This document shows positions 25,751 to 34,785 of a stretch of 64,000 nt of DNA, piece after piece. The notes beneath the pieces are model-generated. The model worked only from the letters and a program-made list of their open reading frames with translations, was not told where the DNA came from and ran no database searches. Position numbers and translations under genes: made by a program. Source of the DNA: Sphingomonas sp. LaA6.9. Lineage in GTDB: Bacteria; Pseudomonadota; Alphaproteobacteria; Sphingomonadales; Sphingomonadaceae. The stretch spans positions 62,001-126,000 of the forward strand of contig NZ_JAKVIO010000005.1 of assembly GCF_022601895.1 (NCBI RefSeq). The letters run 5' to 3'. The stretch's first letter is position 1. Each line of letters opens with the position of its first letter.

Positions 25751-26980
25751 CTATCGCAGATAGCTCAGCAGCGCGATGATACGGATCCACAACCTGCCGA
25801 TCGGATTGAGGATCGAGCCGGAATCGGTGAACACGATGACATTGGCCTGCGCGCCGCTGCGCCCATAGGCAATGGCTTCCTTGCCGTCGTCGGTCGGCAT
25901 CAGCCTGATCCGCACGGGAAAGCGTTGCGGTTCGCGGAGCCACCCCGTCGCGGGCTGGACCTGGGGAAGCTGCCCGGTCGGTACTTCGTCTCCCTGCGCA
26001 ATACCCCAGCCGATGCTTTCCACCCGGCCGGTGAAGAGGCGGCCCGGATTGTCGTCAAGCGCCACCAGAACCTCGTTGCCCGGCTTCAGATTGCCAAGCT
26101 GATTCTCCCGCATCGCCGCCGAAATCCAGCGCGGACCATATTCGATGAAGCTGAGCAGAGGTTGCGCGCGGTTGACGAACTGGCCGGCCGACAGCCTGAG
26201 GTTGGTCACCACGCCATCGGCGGGGGCGACGACCGTGGTGTTGCGCAGATCGAGCCGTGCCTGCTGCACCGCGGCGGCCGCCTGCCGCACCTTCGCGTTG
26301 GCATTGCCCGATTCGCCCAGATTCTGGCGCGCGCGTTCGACTTCCGCCTCGGCGCGCACGACATCGGCCTCGGTCTTGGCAACATCGGCGCGTGCCCTGA
26401 TGCCGCTGGTTTCCGACAATGCGCTCTTGTCCACGAGGTCGGTGATAATCTTGCCGAGCTTGCGGCTGGCCGCCAAGTCGACGCGCTGCTTGTGGAGCGC
26501 GGCCTGTGCAACGCCGATCTCGACCGACGAGACTCCCGCGGACTGGACTGCGACCGCCAGATTGGCTTCGGCGGCGCGCAGCGCGATCTCGAACGGTTCG
26601 GGGTCGATCCGGAACAGCACCTGTCCCTTCCTGACCGTGCCATTATCGGTGACGCGCACCTCAAGCACCTCGCCTGCAACCTCGGGCGCGATCTGCACGA
26701 GCAGCGTATCGATCGTCGCATCCGACGAATAGGGCGTGATCCGGTCGGCTACCACATGATAGACGAACATGACCAGCAGCGTGGCCAGCCCGATCAATAT
26801 GATCCGGCGAACCGGGTCCTTCGCGGGTTTCGCCGGCGCGGCGTCGGCCGCGACGGAGGCATCAGCGTCCGCAGGCTCGGTATCGCCACTTCGCATGCTG
26901 GTGTCGGACGAAGGCGACGCAGGCGTGTCCCCCGTGGGGGTCGGCGTTTCCTCGCGGGGAAGGTCTTGAGATACGGTCAT
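25751..26980 (-). CDS. HlyD/EmrA-family periplasmic adaptor
   Basis: 409 residues. The N-terminal 50 are a Pro/Thr/Asp-rich cytoplasmic tail, followed by one transmembrane helix (IILIGLATLLVMFVYHVVAD). Then come a biotinyl-lipoyl-like half-motif (APEVAGEVLEVRVTDNGTVR), a long alpha-hairpin coiled coil rich in Ala/Glu (ADVVRAEAEVERARQNLGES), and the return strand (TTVVAPADGVVTNLRLSAGQ). It bridges the inner-membrane DUF2955 protein and the outer-membrane NodT channel. GGGGA precedes the ATG at 26980; 2 bases separate it from the next gene. An alternative upstream start would overlap the NodT gene. Confidence 0.9.
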   Translation of the reverse strand: MTVSQDLPREETPTPTGDTPASPSSDTSMRSGDTEPADADASVAADAAPAKPAKDPVRRIILIGLATLLVMFVYHVVADRITPYSSDATIDTLLVQIAPEVAGEVLEVRVTDNGTVRKGQVLFRIDPEPFEIALRAAEANLAVAVQSAGVSSVEIGVAQAALHKQRVDLAASRKLGKIITDLVDKSALSETSGIRARADVAKTEADVVRAEAEVERARQNLGESGNANAKVRQAAAAVQQARLDLRNTTVVAPADGVVTNLRLSAGQFVNRAQPLLSFIEYGPRWISAAMRENQLGNLKPGNEVLVALDDNPGRLFTGRVESIGWGIAQGDEVPTGQLPQVQPATGWLREPQRFPVRIRLMPTDDGKEAIAYGRSGAQANVIVFTDSGSILNPIGRLWIRIIALLSYLR

Positions 26981-27032
26981 TGTCGCGATCCCCCTCGACG
27001 GTCGGCCAGCCCCGTTCCGGGGCACGCCCGGA

Positions 27033-28532
27033 TCATGGCCGTTGTTCCGTGGGGCCGTCGGCCATGGCCCCTGTTGCCGACATCCCCGTCGCCGGGTCGA
27101 TCCAGTCACCGCCCAGCGCGCGGTAGACATTGGCCAATGCGCGGTAATTGTCTCCGCGCGCGGCAGCGAGCGAGAGTTGTGCCGAAAAGAGGCTCCGCTC
27201 GGTGTCGAGCACGTCAAGATAATCCGCATAGCCGTTGTCGTAGCGATAGCGCGCGAGAATCACGGCGCGCTCCAGAGCCTCGACCCGGCGCGCGAGCGAC
27301 TCCTCCGCGTCGCGTGATGTCTGCACGGCTACCAGCGAGTCCTCGACATCCCGAAACGCGTTTTGCACAGTAAGTTCATAGGCCGCGAGCGCCTGTTCGC
27401 GTCTCGCTACGGCCTGATCGGTCGCGGCGGTAAGCCCGCCGCCGGTGAACAACGGTCCGGCGATTTCGCCGACAAAGGACCAGGTGCGCGCAGGGCCGGT
27501 GAACAGGTTTTCGAGCGCGGCGCTGGCGAATCCTCCAACGCCGGTCAGCGAGATTCGCGGAAAGAACAGCGCGCGCGCCGCGCCTATAAGCGCGTTGCTC
27601 GCTATCAGTTGTTGTTCGGCCTGAAGGACGTCGGGCCGCCGCGTCAGCAGGTCCGCGGGAAGGCCCACCGGGACCGTCGGTGTCCGCAGCCCGTGCAGGT
27701 CCTGTCCACGCTTGATCGGACCTGGATTGCGCCCCAGCAGGATCGACAAGGCATCCTCCTGCTGCGCGATCGCCCGCTTGAGCTCGGGAACCGCCGCCAC
27801 TGCCGATTCATATTCGGCCACCACCAGCGACATCTCATAGTCGGAAACGGCGCCGCCTTCGCGGCGCATCCGAAATATCTTCACCGATTCCGTCCTGCCG
27901 GCGACCGTGGCTTGCGCAGTTTCGAGGCGGCTATCCAGATCGAGCAGCGTGATATAGCCGACGATCACCGACGCGACCAATGTCAGCACAACGCCACGCC
28001 GCGCCTCTTCGCTGGCCAGCAGATTGGCGCGGGCCGCCTCGGTTTCGCGGCGGATCCGCCCCCAAAGGTCGATCTCCCAACTGGCTGAGAGTACCGCGCT
28101 GAAGCTCGAGCTGACCGGATCCCCCGCCGCCGGAAACGGCACCGAACCCCGCTCGCTGGCCCGCTGTCGGCTTGCGCTCAGCCCGTATCCGACCTGCGGA
28201 AAAGCCTGCGACCGCGTGCCCGCGAGCACCGCTGCAAATTCGTCGACGCGTGCCGTGGCGATCCGCAGGTCGCGATTATTTGCGAGGCATTCACGCACCA
28301 GATCCTCAAGCACCTTGTCGCCAAAGGCCCGCCACCAGCCCGCCGTCTCGGGCTGCGCGGATGACATGGGCACAGCGTCATTGAAGCGATACGTCGTCGG
28401 CACTGCAACCACGGGACGTTCATAGTCGGGACCCTGGGTGCAGCCCGCGCAGGCACAAAGGCAGAATGCGGCGGCGGCATTGCGTGCCGTCGCCCATCGG
28501 TGATCGGACCATTTCCCGCCCAAATCTACCAT
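27033..28532 (-). CDS. NodT-family outer-membrane efflux lipoprotein
   Basis: 499 residues from the ATG at 28532. The N-terminus ends in a lipobox (LCACAGC) after a hydrophobic stretch, followed by TQGPDYERPVV, the typical start of NodT/OprM-type channels. The two repeated OEP domains show WWRAFGDKVLEDLVRECLAN, SWEIDLWGRIRRETEAARAN, LPADLLTRRPDVLQAEQQLI and YDNGYADYLDVLDTERSLFS, all family hallmarks. It forms the trimeric outer-membrane duct of the export system with the adaptor (52 bases downstream) and DUF2955 protein. First gene of the leftward run; its promoter must lie in 28533-29002. Confidence 0.92.
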   Translation of the reverse strand: MVDLGGKWSDHRWATARNAAAAFCLCACAGCTQGPDYERPVVAVPTTYRFNDAVPMSSAQPETAGWWRAFGDKVLEDLVRECLANNRDLRIATARVDEFAAVLAGTRSQAFPQVGYGLSASRQRASERGSVPFPAAGDPVSSSFSAVLSASWEIDLWGRIRRETEAARANLLASEEARRGVVLTLVASVIVGYITLLDLDSRLETAQATVAGRTESVKIFRMRREGGAVSDYEMSLVVAEYESAVAAVPELKRAIAQQEDALSILLGRNPGPIKRGQDLHGLRTPTVPVGLPADLLTRRPDVLQAEQQLIASNALIGAARALFFPRISLTGVGGFASAALENLFTGPARTWSFVGEIAGPLFTGGGLTAATDQAVARREQALAAYELTVQNAFRDVEDSLVAVQTSRDAEESLARRVEALERAVILARYRYDNGYADYLDVLDTERSLFSAQLSLAAARGDNYRALANVYRALGGDWIDPATGMSATGAMADGPTEQRP

Positions 28533-29002
28533 CCCGACCCGCCCTTGAGGCGCCAACGCCGGCGCCAAAGCCCGCGACCCACCGTCCCTGCACACTCGCC
28601 TCGGGGGCCGAATTCAGCTTATCCTGATTTTTCAGGCAGTTCAGGACGAACAGAATATCGGACATGCAAGCAGTCACGGACATTGACGCGTCATGTCTTG
28701 GTATTCGCCGCGAAACCGATTTTGTCAATTGCCAGGACGATTTTGGTATTGGTATCCGTAAGTTGTCCCGCGTTATATCACCCCAACACAGGATTGATGC
28801 GTAGTATTACGCACTTAAATCTGCCGCGGTGGTGGCTGCGATGTCCGAGATATGCTTGCCCCCCTCGTCGGTCAACTTGTGGAGGTGAAATATGGGACCT
28901 CGCCGATTATGACGCTTTTTCATCCACTGCTGCTGTGCGGTGTCTCCACTTCTGAAGTTCGGCCGCTCCCCCCGGAGCGCACTCCCCGTCATCTGACGCC
29001 TC
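28533..29002. other. Divergent intergenic region between efflux operon and sthA
   Basis: 470 bases holding both promoters. The part from about 28610 to 28815 is clearly less GC-rich than its surroundings and includes CCTGATTTTTCAGG-type and TGCGTA-GTAT-TACGCA (28798-28813) dyads, plausible operators or a decayed remnant. A minus-strand 38-codon frame at 28807-28923 (basic, MKKRHNRRG start) has no recognisable domain and is not called. Confidence 0.4.
28664..28804 (+). CDS. Possible 46-residue small ORF in AT-richer intergenic DNA
   Basis: ATG at 28664, TAG at 28802. The predicted peptide begins MQAVTDIDASCLGIRRETDF and contains two cysteines, with no signal peptide or helix span. The frame stays open upstream of the ATG, so it may instead be the tail of a decayed gene. 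No clear ribosome site. Function unknown; doubtful. Confidence 0.2.
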   Translation: MQAVTDIDASCLGIRRETDFVNCQDDFGIGIRKLSRVISPQHRIDA

Positions 29003-30400
29003 GTGGCTGACGCGTTCGACCTCATCGTGCTCGGCGGCGGGCCGGCGGGCGCGAGTGGCGCCAGCGCGGCGGGTCTGTTGGGCAAGCGCGTCGCGCTGAT
29101 CGAGCAGGCGGGAATGCTGGGAGGTGCGGGGATCAACACGGGCACGGTGCCGAGCAAGACGCTGCGCGAGACCTCGCTCGTCCTGTCAGGCTGGCGTTCG
29201 CGGCAGCTGTTCGGCGTCGATCTCTCGCTGCAGCGCGAGGCGACGATCAGCGATTTCATGCGGCACCAGCAGCATGTGACGGCGACGATTCGTGAGCGCT
29301 TGAAGGCCAACCTCGATCTGCGCGGCGTCGAGCGGTTGAATGGCGTAGCCAGCTTCGTCGACCCGCACACCGTGCACATCCTCGAGGGTGGCGGGCAAAC
29401 GCTGCTGCGCGGCGAGAGGATTCTGATCGCCACGGGCTCTTCGCCTTACAGGCCCCCGGAATTCCCTTTCGAGGATGACCGTGTCCACGACTCCGACGAG
29501 CTGCTCGAGATCAGTGCGATGCCGAGAAAACTGGTCGTCATCGGCGGTGGCGTGATCGGCAGCGAATATGCGGGCACGTTTGCGGCGCTCGGCATCGAAG
29601 TGCATCTGGTCGACGGGCGGGGCATGCTGATGCCCTTTCTCGATCAGGAAATCTCGCACGGCATCGCCACCGCCATGGCGGCGAACGGCGTCCAATTCCA
29701 TTGGAACGAGCGCGTCGTCGCCTGCGACGCATCGCGGCCCGGCGGTGTCGTCCTCACGCTGTCTTCGGGCACGAGCCTGACGTGCGACGGCGTGCTTGTC
29801 TGCGCCGGACGGCAGAGCAACACCGCCGAGCTGGATCTCGCTGCCGCCGGCATAGCACCGGGCAATCGTGGGCTGGTGCCCGTGAACGATCGCTATCAGA
29901 GCGTGGTGCCCCATATTTATGCGGCGGGTGACGTGATCGGCGCACCCGCGCTTGCAGCGACGGGCATCGAGCAGGCGCGTGTCGCCGTCAATCACGCCTT
30001 CGGCGCCGCGCTCAAGAGCGATATTGCGACAACGCTCCCCACGGGCATCTACACTATCCCCGAGGCCAGCATGGCCGGAGCAACCGAAGCCGCGTTGCGC
30101 GAGCAAGGCGTGGACTTCATCGTCGGCCGCGCGCGCTACGCCGACCTTGCGCGCGGAGATATCATCGGTGACGAGACCGGCTTTCTGAAGCTGATCTTTC
30201 GTCGCGCGGACATGCGCCTGCTCGGCGTCCATGTCATGGGCGAGCAGGCGACCGAACTCGTCCATGTCGGGCTCATAGCCCTGCTCGCTGAAGCCGACGC
30301 GGACCTCTTCAACCGCGCCTGCTTCAATTACCCGACGCTGGGTGATCTCTACAAATATGCGGCTTATGACGCGATCGTACAGCGTGAAGGACAGGCATGA
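29003..30400 (+). CDS. sthA: Soluble pyridine nucleotide transhydrogenase
   Basis: 465 residues, as in the SthA family. GTG start at 29003: an in-frame TGA at 28994-28996 excludes an earlier start, and the ribosome site is weak. FAD site LIVLGGGPAGASGA; the active-site region reads INTGTVPSKTLRET, where the disulfide Cys pair of related lipoamide dehydrogenases is replaced by Thr residues, the mark of Si-specific transhydrogenases. The NAD(P) fold GGGVIGSEYAGTFAALG, the second FAD contact IYAAGDVIGAPALAATGIEQ and the dimer interface (FNYPTLGDLYKYAAYDA) are complete. It passes reducing equivalents between NADPH and NAD+ in the cytoplasm. Convergent with the DUF4239 gene (6-base gap). Confidence 0.92.
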   Translation: MADAFDLIVLGGGPAGASGASAAGLLGKRVALIEQAGMLGGAGINTGTVPSKTLRETSLVLSGWRSRQLFGVDLSLQREATISDFMRHQQHVTATIRERLKANLDLRGVERLNGVASFVDPHTVHILEGGGQTLLRGERILIATGSSPYRPPEFPFEDDRVHDSDELLEISAMPRKLVVIGGGVIGSEYAGTFAALGIEVHLVDGRGMLMPFLDQEISHGIATAMAANGVQFHWNERVVACDASRPGGVVLTLSSGTSLTCDGVLVCAGRQSNTAELDLAAAGIAPGNRGLVPVNDRYQSVVPHIYAAGDVIGAPALAATGIEQARVAVNHAFGAALKSDIATTLPTGIYTIPEASMAGATEAALREQGVDFIVGRARYADLARGDIIGDETGFLKLIFRRADMRLLGVHVMGEQATELVHVGLIALLAEADADLFNRACFNYPTLGDLYKYAAYDAIVQREGQA

Positions 30401-30406
30401 TCGCGG

Positions 30407-31261
30407 TCAGCGTCCCGGCGAGGGCGCTTGCGAAGGCAGGTTGAAACGATCGAACGATTCGGGTGGCTGCGCCTTTATGAATGCCTGAAGCTGCAGCATC
30501 GGTTCCTGGGATTCGGTGATTCCGCCCGTGGTCGGCCGATTGATGTCGAGGATCAGCACCATGAAGATCCCGAGCAACAGGAACAACACCAGTGCCGTTT
30601 TCCGGCTCGCGTTTCCGGTGACGACATAACCGATCACGCCGGCGGTGATGAACTGGTACAGGAACAGCACAAGGAAAACCTCGGATGGAACCTGCGCCTG
30701 ACGCCCCGCCTTGCGTACAGCATCCATGTCTATGAGCTCGTTCATCGTTTCGAGGAACGCACTGGAAGAAGGATAGGGACGCATCGACGGAAACGCTGCG
30801 ACGGTTTCCGTCCAGAGATCGGCAATCAGGCGATCGCTGGTTGCGAGCAAAGGCCGCTGCGCCGGGCTCGGCGGCGTGGTGGCAAGCGATATCCGGGTAT
30901 CGGTATAGTCCGCAAGCAGCTTGCTCATCCGCGCCCGATGGGGCTGCTCCAGCAGTTGGGCGCGCAAATAGGTGGTGCCGATCGCATTCGCTTCGAGCAG
31001 GACATTTCCGCGGCGCGCATCGAAGCGATCGACCGCCAGTGAAAAGGTGAAGGCAACCAGCAGCGCCATCAATCCCATGATGGCGGGCACCATCATGCCC
31101 TGTTCGCCGTCCTCGCTTTCGCCGGCAATTCCCCGGGCATGATTATGCCGCCGTCGCAGCGCCCAGCCAATCAGCGATGCACCAATCATTCCGCCGAACA
31201 TCACGAGGCCGATTGCCCATAGCGGCGTCTGAACGAGCCAGTTGCTGAAGGCCGTGAGCAT
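30407..31261 (-). CDS. DUF4239 (bestrophin-like) membrane protein
   Basis: 284 residues from the ATG at 31261. Two hydrophobic segments near the N-terminus (PLWAIGLVMFGGMIGASLIG; VPAIMGLMALLVAFTFSLAV) and two near the C-terminus (VFLVLFLYQFITAGVIGYVV; ALVLFLLLGIFMVLILDI) flank a helical domain with RRGNVLLEANAIGTTYLRAQ, the hallmark of DUF4239. The family is considered distantly bestrophin-like, suggesting an anion channel, but no function is proven. It faces sthA and is divergent from the patatin gene, sharing a 262-base upstream region. Confidence 0.75.
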   Translation of the reverse strand: MLTAFSNWLVQTPLWAIGLVMFGGMIGASLIGWALRRRHNHARGIAGESEDGEQGMMVPAIMGLMALLVAFTFSLAVDRFDARRGNVLLEANAIGTTYLRAQLLEQPHRARMSKLLADYTDTRISLATTPPSPAQRPLLATSDRLIADLWTETVAAFPSMRPYPSSSAFLETMNELIDMDAVRKAGRQAQVPSEVFLVLFLYQFITAGVIGYVVTGNASRKTALVLFLLLGIFMVLILDINRPTTGGITESQEPMLQLQAFIKAQPPESFDRFNLPSQAPSPGR

Positions 31262-31523
31262 CGCGCTTCTCCGCTTTCCTGTTGACGCGTCCGATAGCGA
31301 TTCAATCATGCCGTCATCGCCTGCAACCGTGCATCGGCATTTTACCCGACCCGATGTCGAAAATTCGCTCAACCGCACAAGGCAGGCGTGCCGCGGACCG
31401 CACTATGCCAACCGCCCCGTTTGCGCCGCGCGGATCGGCATCAATCCCCGGCGGACACAGGGTATTTCCCGATGTACGGCATGCGCGGGGAGCGGTAGCC
31501 ACGACGTTCGAGGGAGACCGCGC

Positions 31524-32747
31524 TTGATCAGCACCCTGGTTCCGAATCGGCCCGTCCGCGCAGCATCGTGGTTGCGAGCGCTGCTCGCGTTCGTGATGCT
31601 GCAACTGCTCGTGACCGGGTGCGCGACACCCGAGCGCCTTCCCGCGGTGCCGACGGCATCGACGATTCAGGCGGACACCGGGATGGGGCCCATCCGCTTC
31701 TTCGTAAGGCGCGACGTTTCGGGTTTTGAGGCGGAAGCGAAGCAATCGCTGGCGCGTGAGCTGGCATATCGCGCCAGCATGGGCCAGCACGGCCCGCTGC
31801 CGCCCGCATATTTCCTCGCGATTTCGGGCGGTGGCGACAATGGGGCGTTCGGGGCGGGCCTGCTCAACGGCTGGAGTGCGGCGGGCACGCGTCCCGAATT
31901 CAAGGCGGTCACCGGGATCAGCACCGGTGCGCTGATCGCGCCCTTCGCCTTTCTCGGCCCCAAATATGATCCCGTTCTGGAAAAGGTCTACACCCAAGTG
32001 TCGCAGCGCGACATCTTCAAGATGCGCGGCATGATCAAGGGATTTTTCAGCGACGCGATGGCGGACACGACGCCGCTTTACGAACTCGTCACACGCTATG
32101 CCGATCAGGCGCTGCTCGACGCCATTGCGGCGGAATATGAGAAGGGCAGGCTGCTGCTCGTCGGCACCACCGCGCTCGATTCGCTCGAGCCCGTCATCTG
32201 GAACATGACCGCGATCGCGGCGAGCAAGGATCCGCGCGCGCCCGAGCTGTTCCGGCGTATCCTCGTCGCATCGGCCTCGATACCCGGTGCCTTCCCGCCC
32301 ATGATGCTCGATGTCACCGCAGGGGGGCAGCGCTATCAGGAAATGCACGTCGATGGCGGCACGATCGCGCAGGTCTTTCTCTATCCGCCCTCGATGCATC
32401 TCGACCAGGCGGGTGCATCTGCGGGCCGCAAGCGTATCCTCTACATCATCCGCAACGCGCGGCTCGATCCCGACTGGGCCAGCGTCGACCGGCGGACGCT
32501 GCCCGTCGCGACGCGCGCGATCTCGGCGCTGACGCAGACGCAGGGCATTGGCGACCTGTACCGGATCTACACGACGACCAGGCGCGACGGCATCGATTAC
32601 AATCTCGCCTTCATCCCGCCGACATTCACCGTGCCGCATCGCGAGGAGTTCGACACCAACTATATGCAACAGCTCTATGCGGTCGGCCAGCAGATGGCGG
32701 CCAAGGGCTATCAATGGCAGAAGTTCCCGCCTGGCTATTCCGAATAG
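31524..32747 (+). CDS. Patatin-like phospholipase lipoprotein
   Basis: 407 residues. A TTG at 31524 is taken as start because GAGGGAG lies 7 bases before it and the lipoprotein signal begins there: hydrophobic ALLAFVMLQLL then the lipobox LVTGC, giving a mature N-terminal cysteine. The patatin domain shows the oxyanion loop SGGGDNGAFGAGLL, the serine elbow VTGISTGALIAP (GxSxG) and the DGG aspartate motif in MHVDGGTIAQ. It is therefore a likely membrane-anchored acyl hydrolase. C-terminal segments (NARLDPDWASVDRRTLPVAT) match bacterial patatin lipoproteins. Convergent with a small ion-channel gene. Confidence 0.88.
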   Translation: MISTLVPNRPVRAASWLRALLAFVMLQLLVTGCATPERLPAVPTASTIQADTGMGPIRFFVRRDVSGFEAEAKQSLARELAYRASMGQHGPLPPAYFLAISGGGDNGAFGAGLLNGWSAAGTRPEFKAVTGISTGALIAPFAFLGPKYDPVLEKVYTQVSQRDIFKMRGMIKGFFSDAMADTTPLYELVTRYADQALLDAIAAEYEKGRLLLVGTTALDSLEPVIWNMTAIAASKDPRAPELFRRILVASASIPGAFPPMMLDVTAGGQRYQEMHVDGGTIAQVFLYPPSMHLDQAGASAGRKRILYIIRNARLDPDWASVDRRTLPVATRAISALTQTQGIGDLYRIYTTTRRDGIDYNLAFIPPTFTVPHREEFDTNYMQQLYAVGQQMAAKGYQWQKFPPGYSE

Positions 32748-32774
32748 CGTCGGGAGCCTGACATGTTCGCCCTT

Positions 32775-33224
32775 TCAAGATTCGGTCGATCCAAGCAGGC
32801 GGGCCTTGCTGTATTTGATCACATCCATCACCGCCGCGGTCATGACCGCGGTCGAAAGACCGAACATGATGACGCCATTGGCCGCCTCCAGCGGGCCAAA
32901 CAGCCGCCAGTCCTCGGACATGACGATATCGCCATAGCCCAGACCCGCATAGTTGACCCCCGAATGGTAAAAGGCGGTGATGAAGGAATCGAACTCACCG
33001 ATCAGCATGAACAGCGCCGCCCACATGCCAATCTGGGTCAGATTTCCCAGCATCATCAGCATCATCGTTATCGAAAGCAGGCCGAAATCCTGCAACCGCG
33101 TGCTTCCTCGGGAATGCTCGATCCTGAAACGCGCGTACCAGCGCAGGCATGTGGTCACGAAAACCGACTGGAGCATCAGGCAGAGCAACAGCATCGCAAG
33201 GCCAATCAGCAGATGAACCAGCAT
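32775..33224 (-). CDS. Two-TM ion channel (potassium-channel-like pore)
   Basis: 149 residues. An N-terminal membrane helix (LLIGLAMLLLCLMLQSVFVT), a second hydrophobic part, the pore region AFYHSGVNYAGLGYGDIVM, and a last helix (NGVIMFGLSTAVMTAAVMDV) give the Ion_trans_2/KcsA-like arrangement. The selectivity filter reads GLGYGD rather than TVGYGD; GYGD is kept. No cytoplasmic regulatory domain such as RCK is attached. It probably conducts potassium or a mix of cations. It faces the patatin gene and is divergent from the AI-2E gene. Confidence 0.75.
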   Translation of the reverse strand: MLVHLLIGLAMLLLCLMLQSVFVTTCLRWYARFRIEHSRGSTRLQDFGLLSITMMLMMLGNLTQIGMWAALFMLIGEFDSFITAFYHSGVNYAGLGYGDIVMSEDWRLFGPLEAANGVIMFGLSTAVMTAAVMDVIKYSKARLLGSTES

Positions 33225-33495
33225 GTCACACCTCTTTCACGGCGCGTCCCGACAGGTGATGCACCTATTCACAGCTGCGGCCATCTTGCAATGGGAAGAC
33301 GGGCAATATCGTCTGCGGCGGCGTGGCATCGAAACCGGGCGTCCCGCATTGACATAACACAATGGGCGCCGGGCGCGGAGGATGTAGGATTTTTGAGCGG
33401 CCACGGCGCTTTGCGGGTGCAATGCACGCGCGACGCCGGTGTTGGGTAATAGCGGGCCGGCCCCATCGTTGCTGCACACTGCAAGGAGAGTGTCG
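33225..33495. other. Divergent intergenic region, ion channel / AI-2E transporter
   Basis: 271 bases, shared upstream region. The only signal I can point to is the AAGGAGAG ribosome site at 33483-33490 of the next gene. No gene is seen. Confidence 0.4.
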
Positions 33496-34587
33496 ATGTC
33501 AACTGCGCCCACTCCCGACCCCGCTTCGCAGCATGCGCCGCCGCGAACATTGCTCGATGTGCTGATCCGCGCGGGACTGATCGCCGTGCTGGCGATCTGG
33601 TGCTACCGCGTCTTCCATCCCTTTTTGAACCTGATGGTCTGGTCGGTGATACTCGCGGTAACCCTCTATCCGTTGCAGGTGATGCTCAGGCGCCGCCTCG
33701 GCACCAAGGAGGGGCGTAATGCAACGCTGATCGTGCTGGTTTCGATCGCGATTCTGCTCGTGCCGATCTATCTGCTTATCGCATCGGTTTCGACCTCGGT
33801 GGAGGAAGCGCTCGCGCTCACCAGGGGTGGCAGCCTTCATATCTCTCCTCCCGATCCCTCGATCGCGGCGTGGCCGCTGATCGGCAAGCCATTGCACGCC
33901 TTCTGGCTGCAGGCGGCCACCGACCTGACCGCGCTGACGCAGAAGCTCGCGCCGCAGATCCGGGAGGCCAGCCTGACAGTGCTGACGATATTGGCGGGAT
34001 TCGGCATCGGCCTCGTCATGTTCATCGTCGCGCTCATCCTGGCCGGGGTCATCATGGCCTATGGCGAGAATGGCAGCCGCAGCGCGGTGCAGATCTCCTC
34101 GCGCATCTTCGGGCCGGACCGGGGCGCGCATGTCGCACAATTGTGCACGGCCACCATCCGCGCAGTCGCGCAGGGCGTCGTCGGCATCGCGTTCATCCAG
34201 ATGCTGCTGATCGGCGTCGGTTTCGCGCTCAAGGGCATTCCCGGAGCCGGCCTGCTCGCCATGGCGGTGCTGTTGCTGGGAATCATGCAACTGCCCGCCA
34301 CGCTCATCACCGTCCCGGTGATCGCATATGTCTTTGTGACCGAGGGCGCGACCCTCCCGGTCATCATCTTTTCGGTCTATGTCTTTGTCGCGGGGCTCGC
34401 GGACAATGTGCTCAAGCCATTGCTGCTGGGACGTGGTGTGGACGTGCCCATGCCCGTCGTGCTGATCGGCGCGCTGGGCGGCATGGTCACCGGCGGCACC
34501 ATCGGGCTGTTCATCGGCCCGGTGATTCTCGCCGTGGGCTACGAGCTCTTCTGGCAATGGGTCAGACAGTCGCCGCAAGACTCGTGA
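33496..34587 (+). CDS. AI-2E family (YdiK-like) membrane transporter
   Basis: 363 residues from the ATG at 33496 with AAGGAGAG upstream. About eight membrane helices are visible in the usual layout: two N-terminal (LIAVLAIWCYRVFHPFLNLM; LIVLVSIAILLVPIYLLIAS), a soluble stretch of ~100 residues, then a block with LKGIPGAGLLAMAVLLLGIM and the DNVLKPLLLGRGVDVPMPVV signature shared by AI-2E/PerM/TqsA proteins. Transport roles proposed for the family include autoinducer-2 and sodium-linked exchange; substrate here unknown. It is the last gene before the left boundary of the genomic island. Confidence 0.88.
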   Translation: MSTAPTPDPASQHAPPRTLLDVLIRAGLIAVLAIWCYRVFHPFLNLMVWSVILAVTLYPLQVMLRRRLGTKEGRNATLIVLVSIAILLVPIYLLIASVSTSVEEALALTRGGSLHISPPDPSIAAWPLIGKPLHAFWLQAATDLTALTQKLAPQIREASLTVLTILAGFGIGLVMFIVALILAGVIMAYGENGSRSAVQISSRIFGPDRGAHVAQLCTATIRAVAQGVVGIAFIQMLLIGVGFALKGIPGAGLLAMAVLLLGIMQLPATLITVPVIAYVFVTEGATLPVIIFSVYVFVAGLADNVLKPLLLGRGVDVPMPVVLIGALGGMVTGGTIGLFIGPVILAVGYELFWQWVRQSPQDS

Positions 34588-34685
34588 GCCGCGGCCTCGA
34601 CCCGACGCCTTTCGCTCCGAAACTCGCAAGGCGCGCAGACCGGCGGCCGCTGTTTCAACGGCTATCCGGCCGGTACAAATGTTGA

Positions 34686-34714
34686 TGGAGAACAGATGGT
34701 GCCAGGAGAGGACT
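34686..34714 (+). repeat. attL-like direct repeat of the tRNA-Leu 3' end
   Basis: TGGAGAACAGATGGTGCC followed by AGGAGAGGACT matches 47593-47622 (the tRNA-Leu 3' end and its flank) at 27 of 30 positions, in the same orientation: two substitutions and one missing C. The match stops abruptly after this block. This is the pattern of a decayed tRNA-derived attachment site. Confidence 0.65.
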
Positions 34715-34773
34715 GTAAGGTGACGTGTATGATTTTGTAATCAACACCTTAGCCTAATGCACGCGGCAAGCGC

Positions 34774-34785
34774 ATACCCTCAAAT
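34774..34785 (+). repeat. Arm-type repeat inside the left island end
   Basis: ATACCCTCAAAT is identical to 47473-47484 in the cluster beside the integrase remnant and lies 60 bases inside the left att-like repeat. This is where the second arm-binding site of a tyrosine recombinase would be. Confidence 0.5.

Noticed and set aside
28807-28923. 38-codon basic minus-strand frame (MKKRHNRRG start)
   Set aside because: No domain or clear ribosome site, and the frame simply continues from antisense of sthA.
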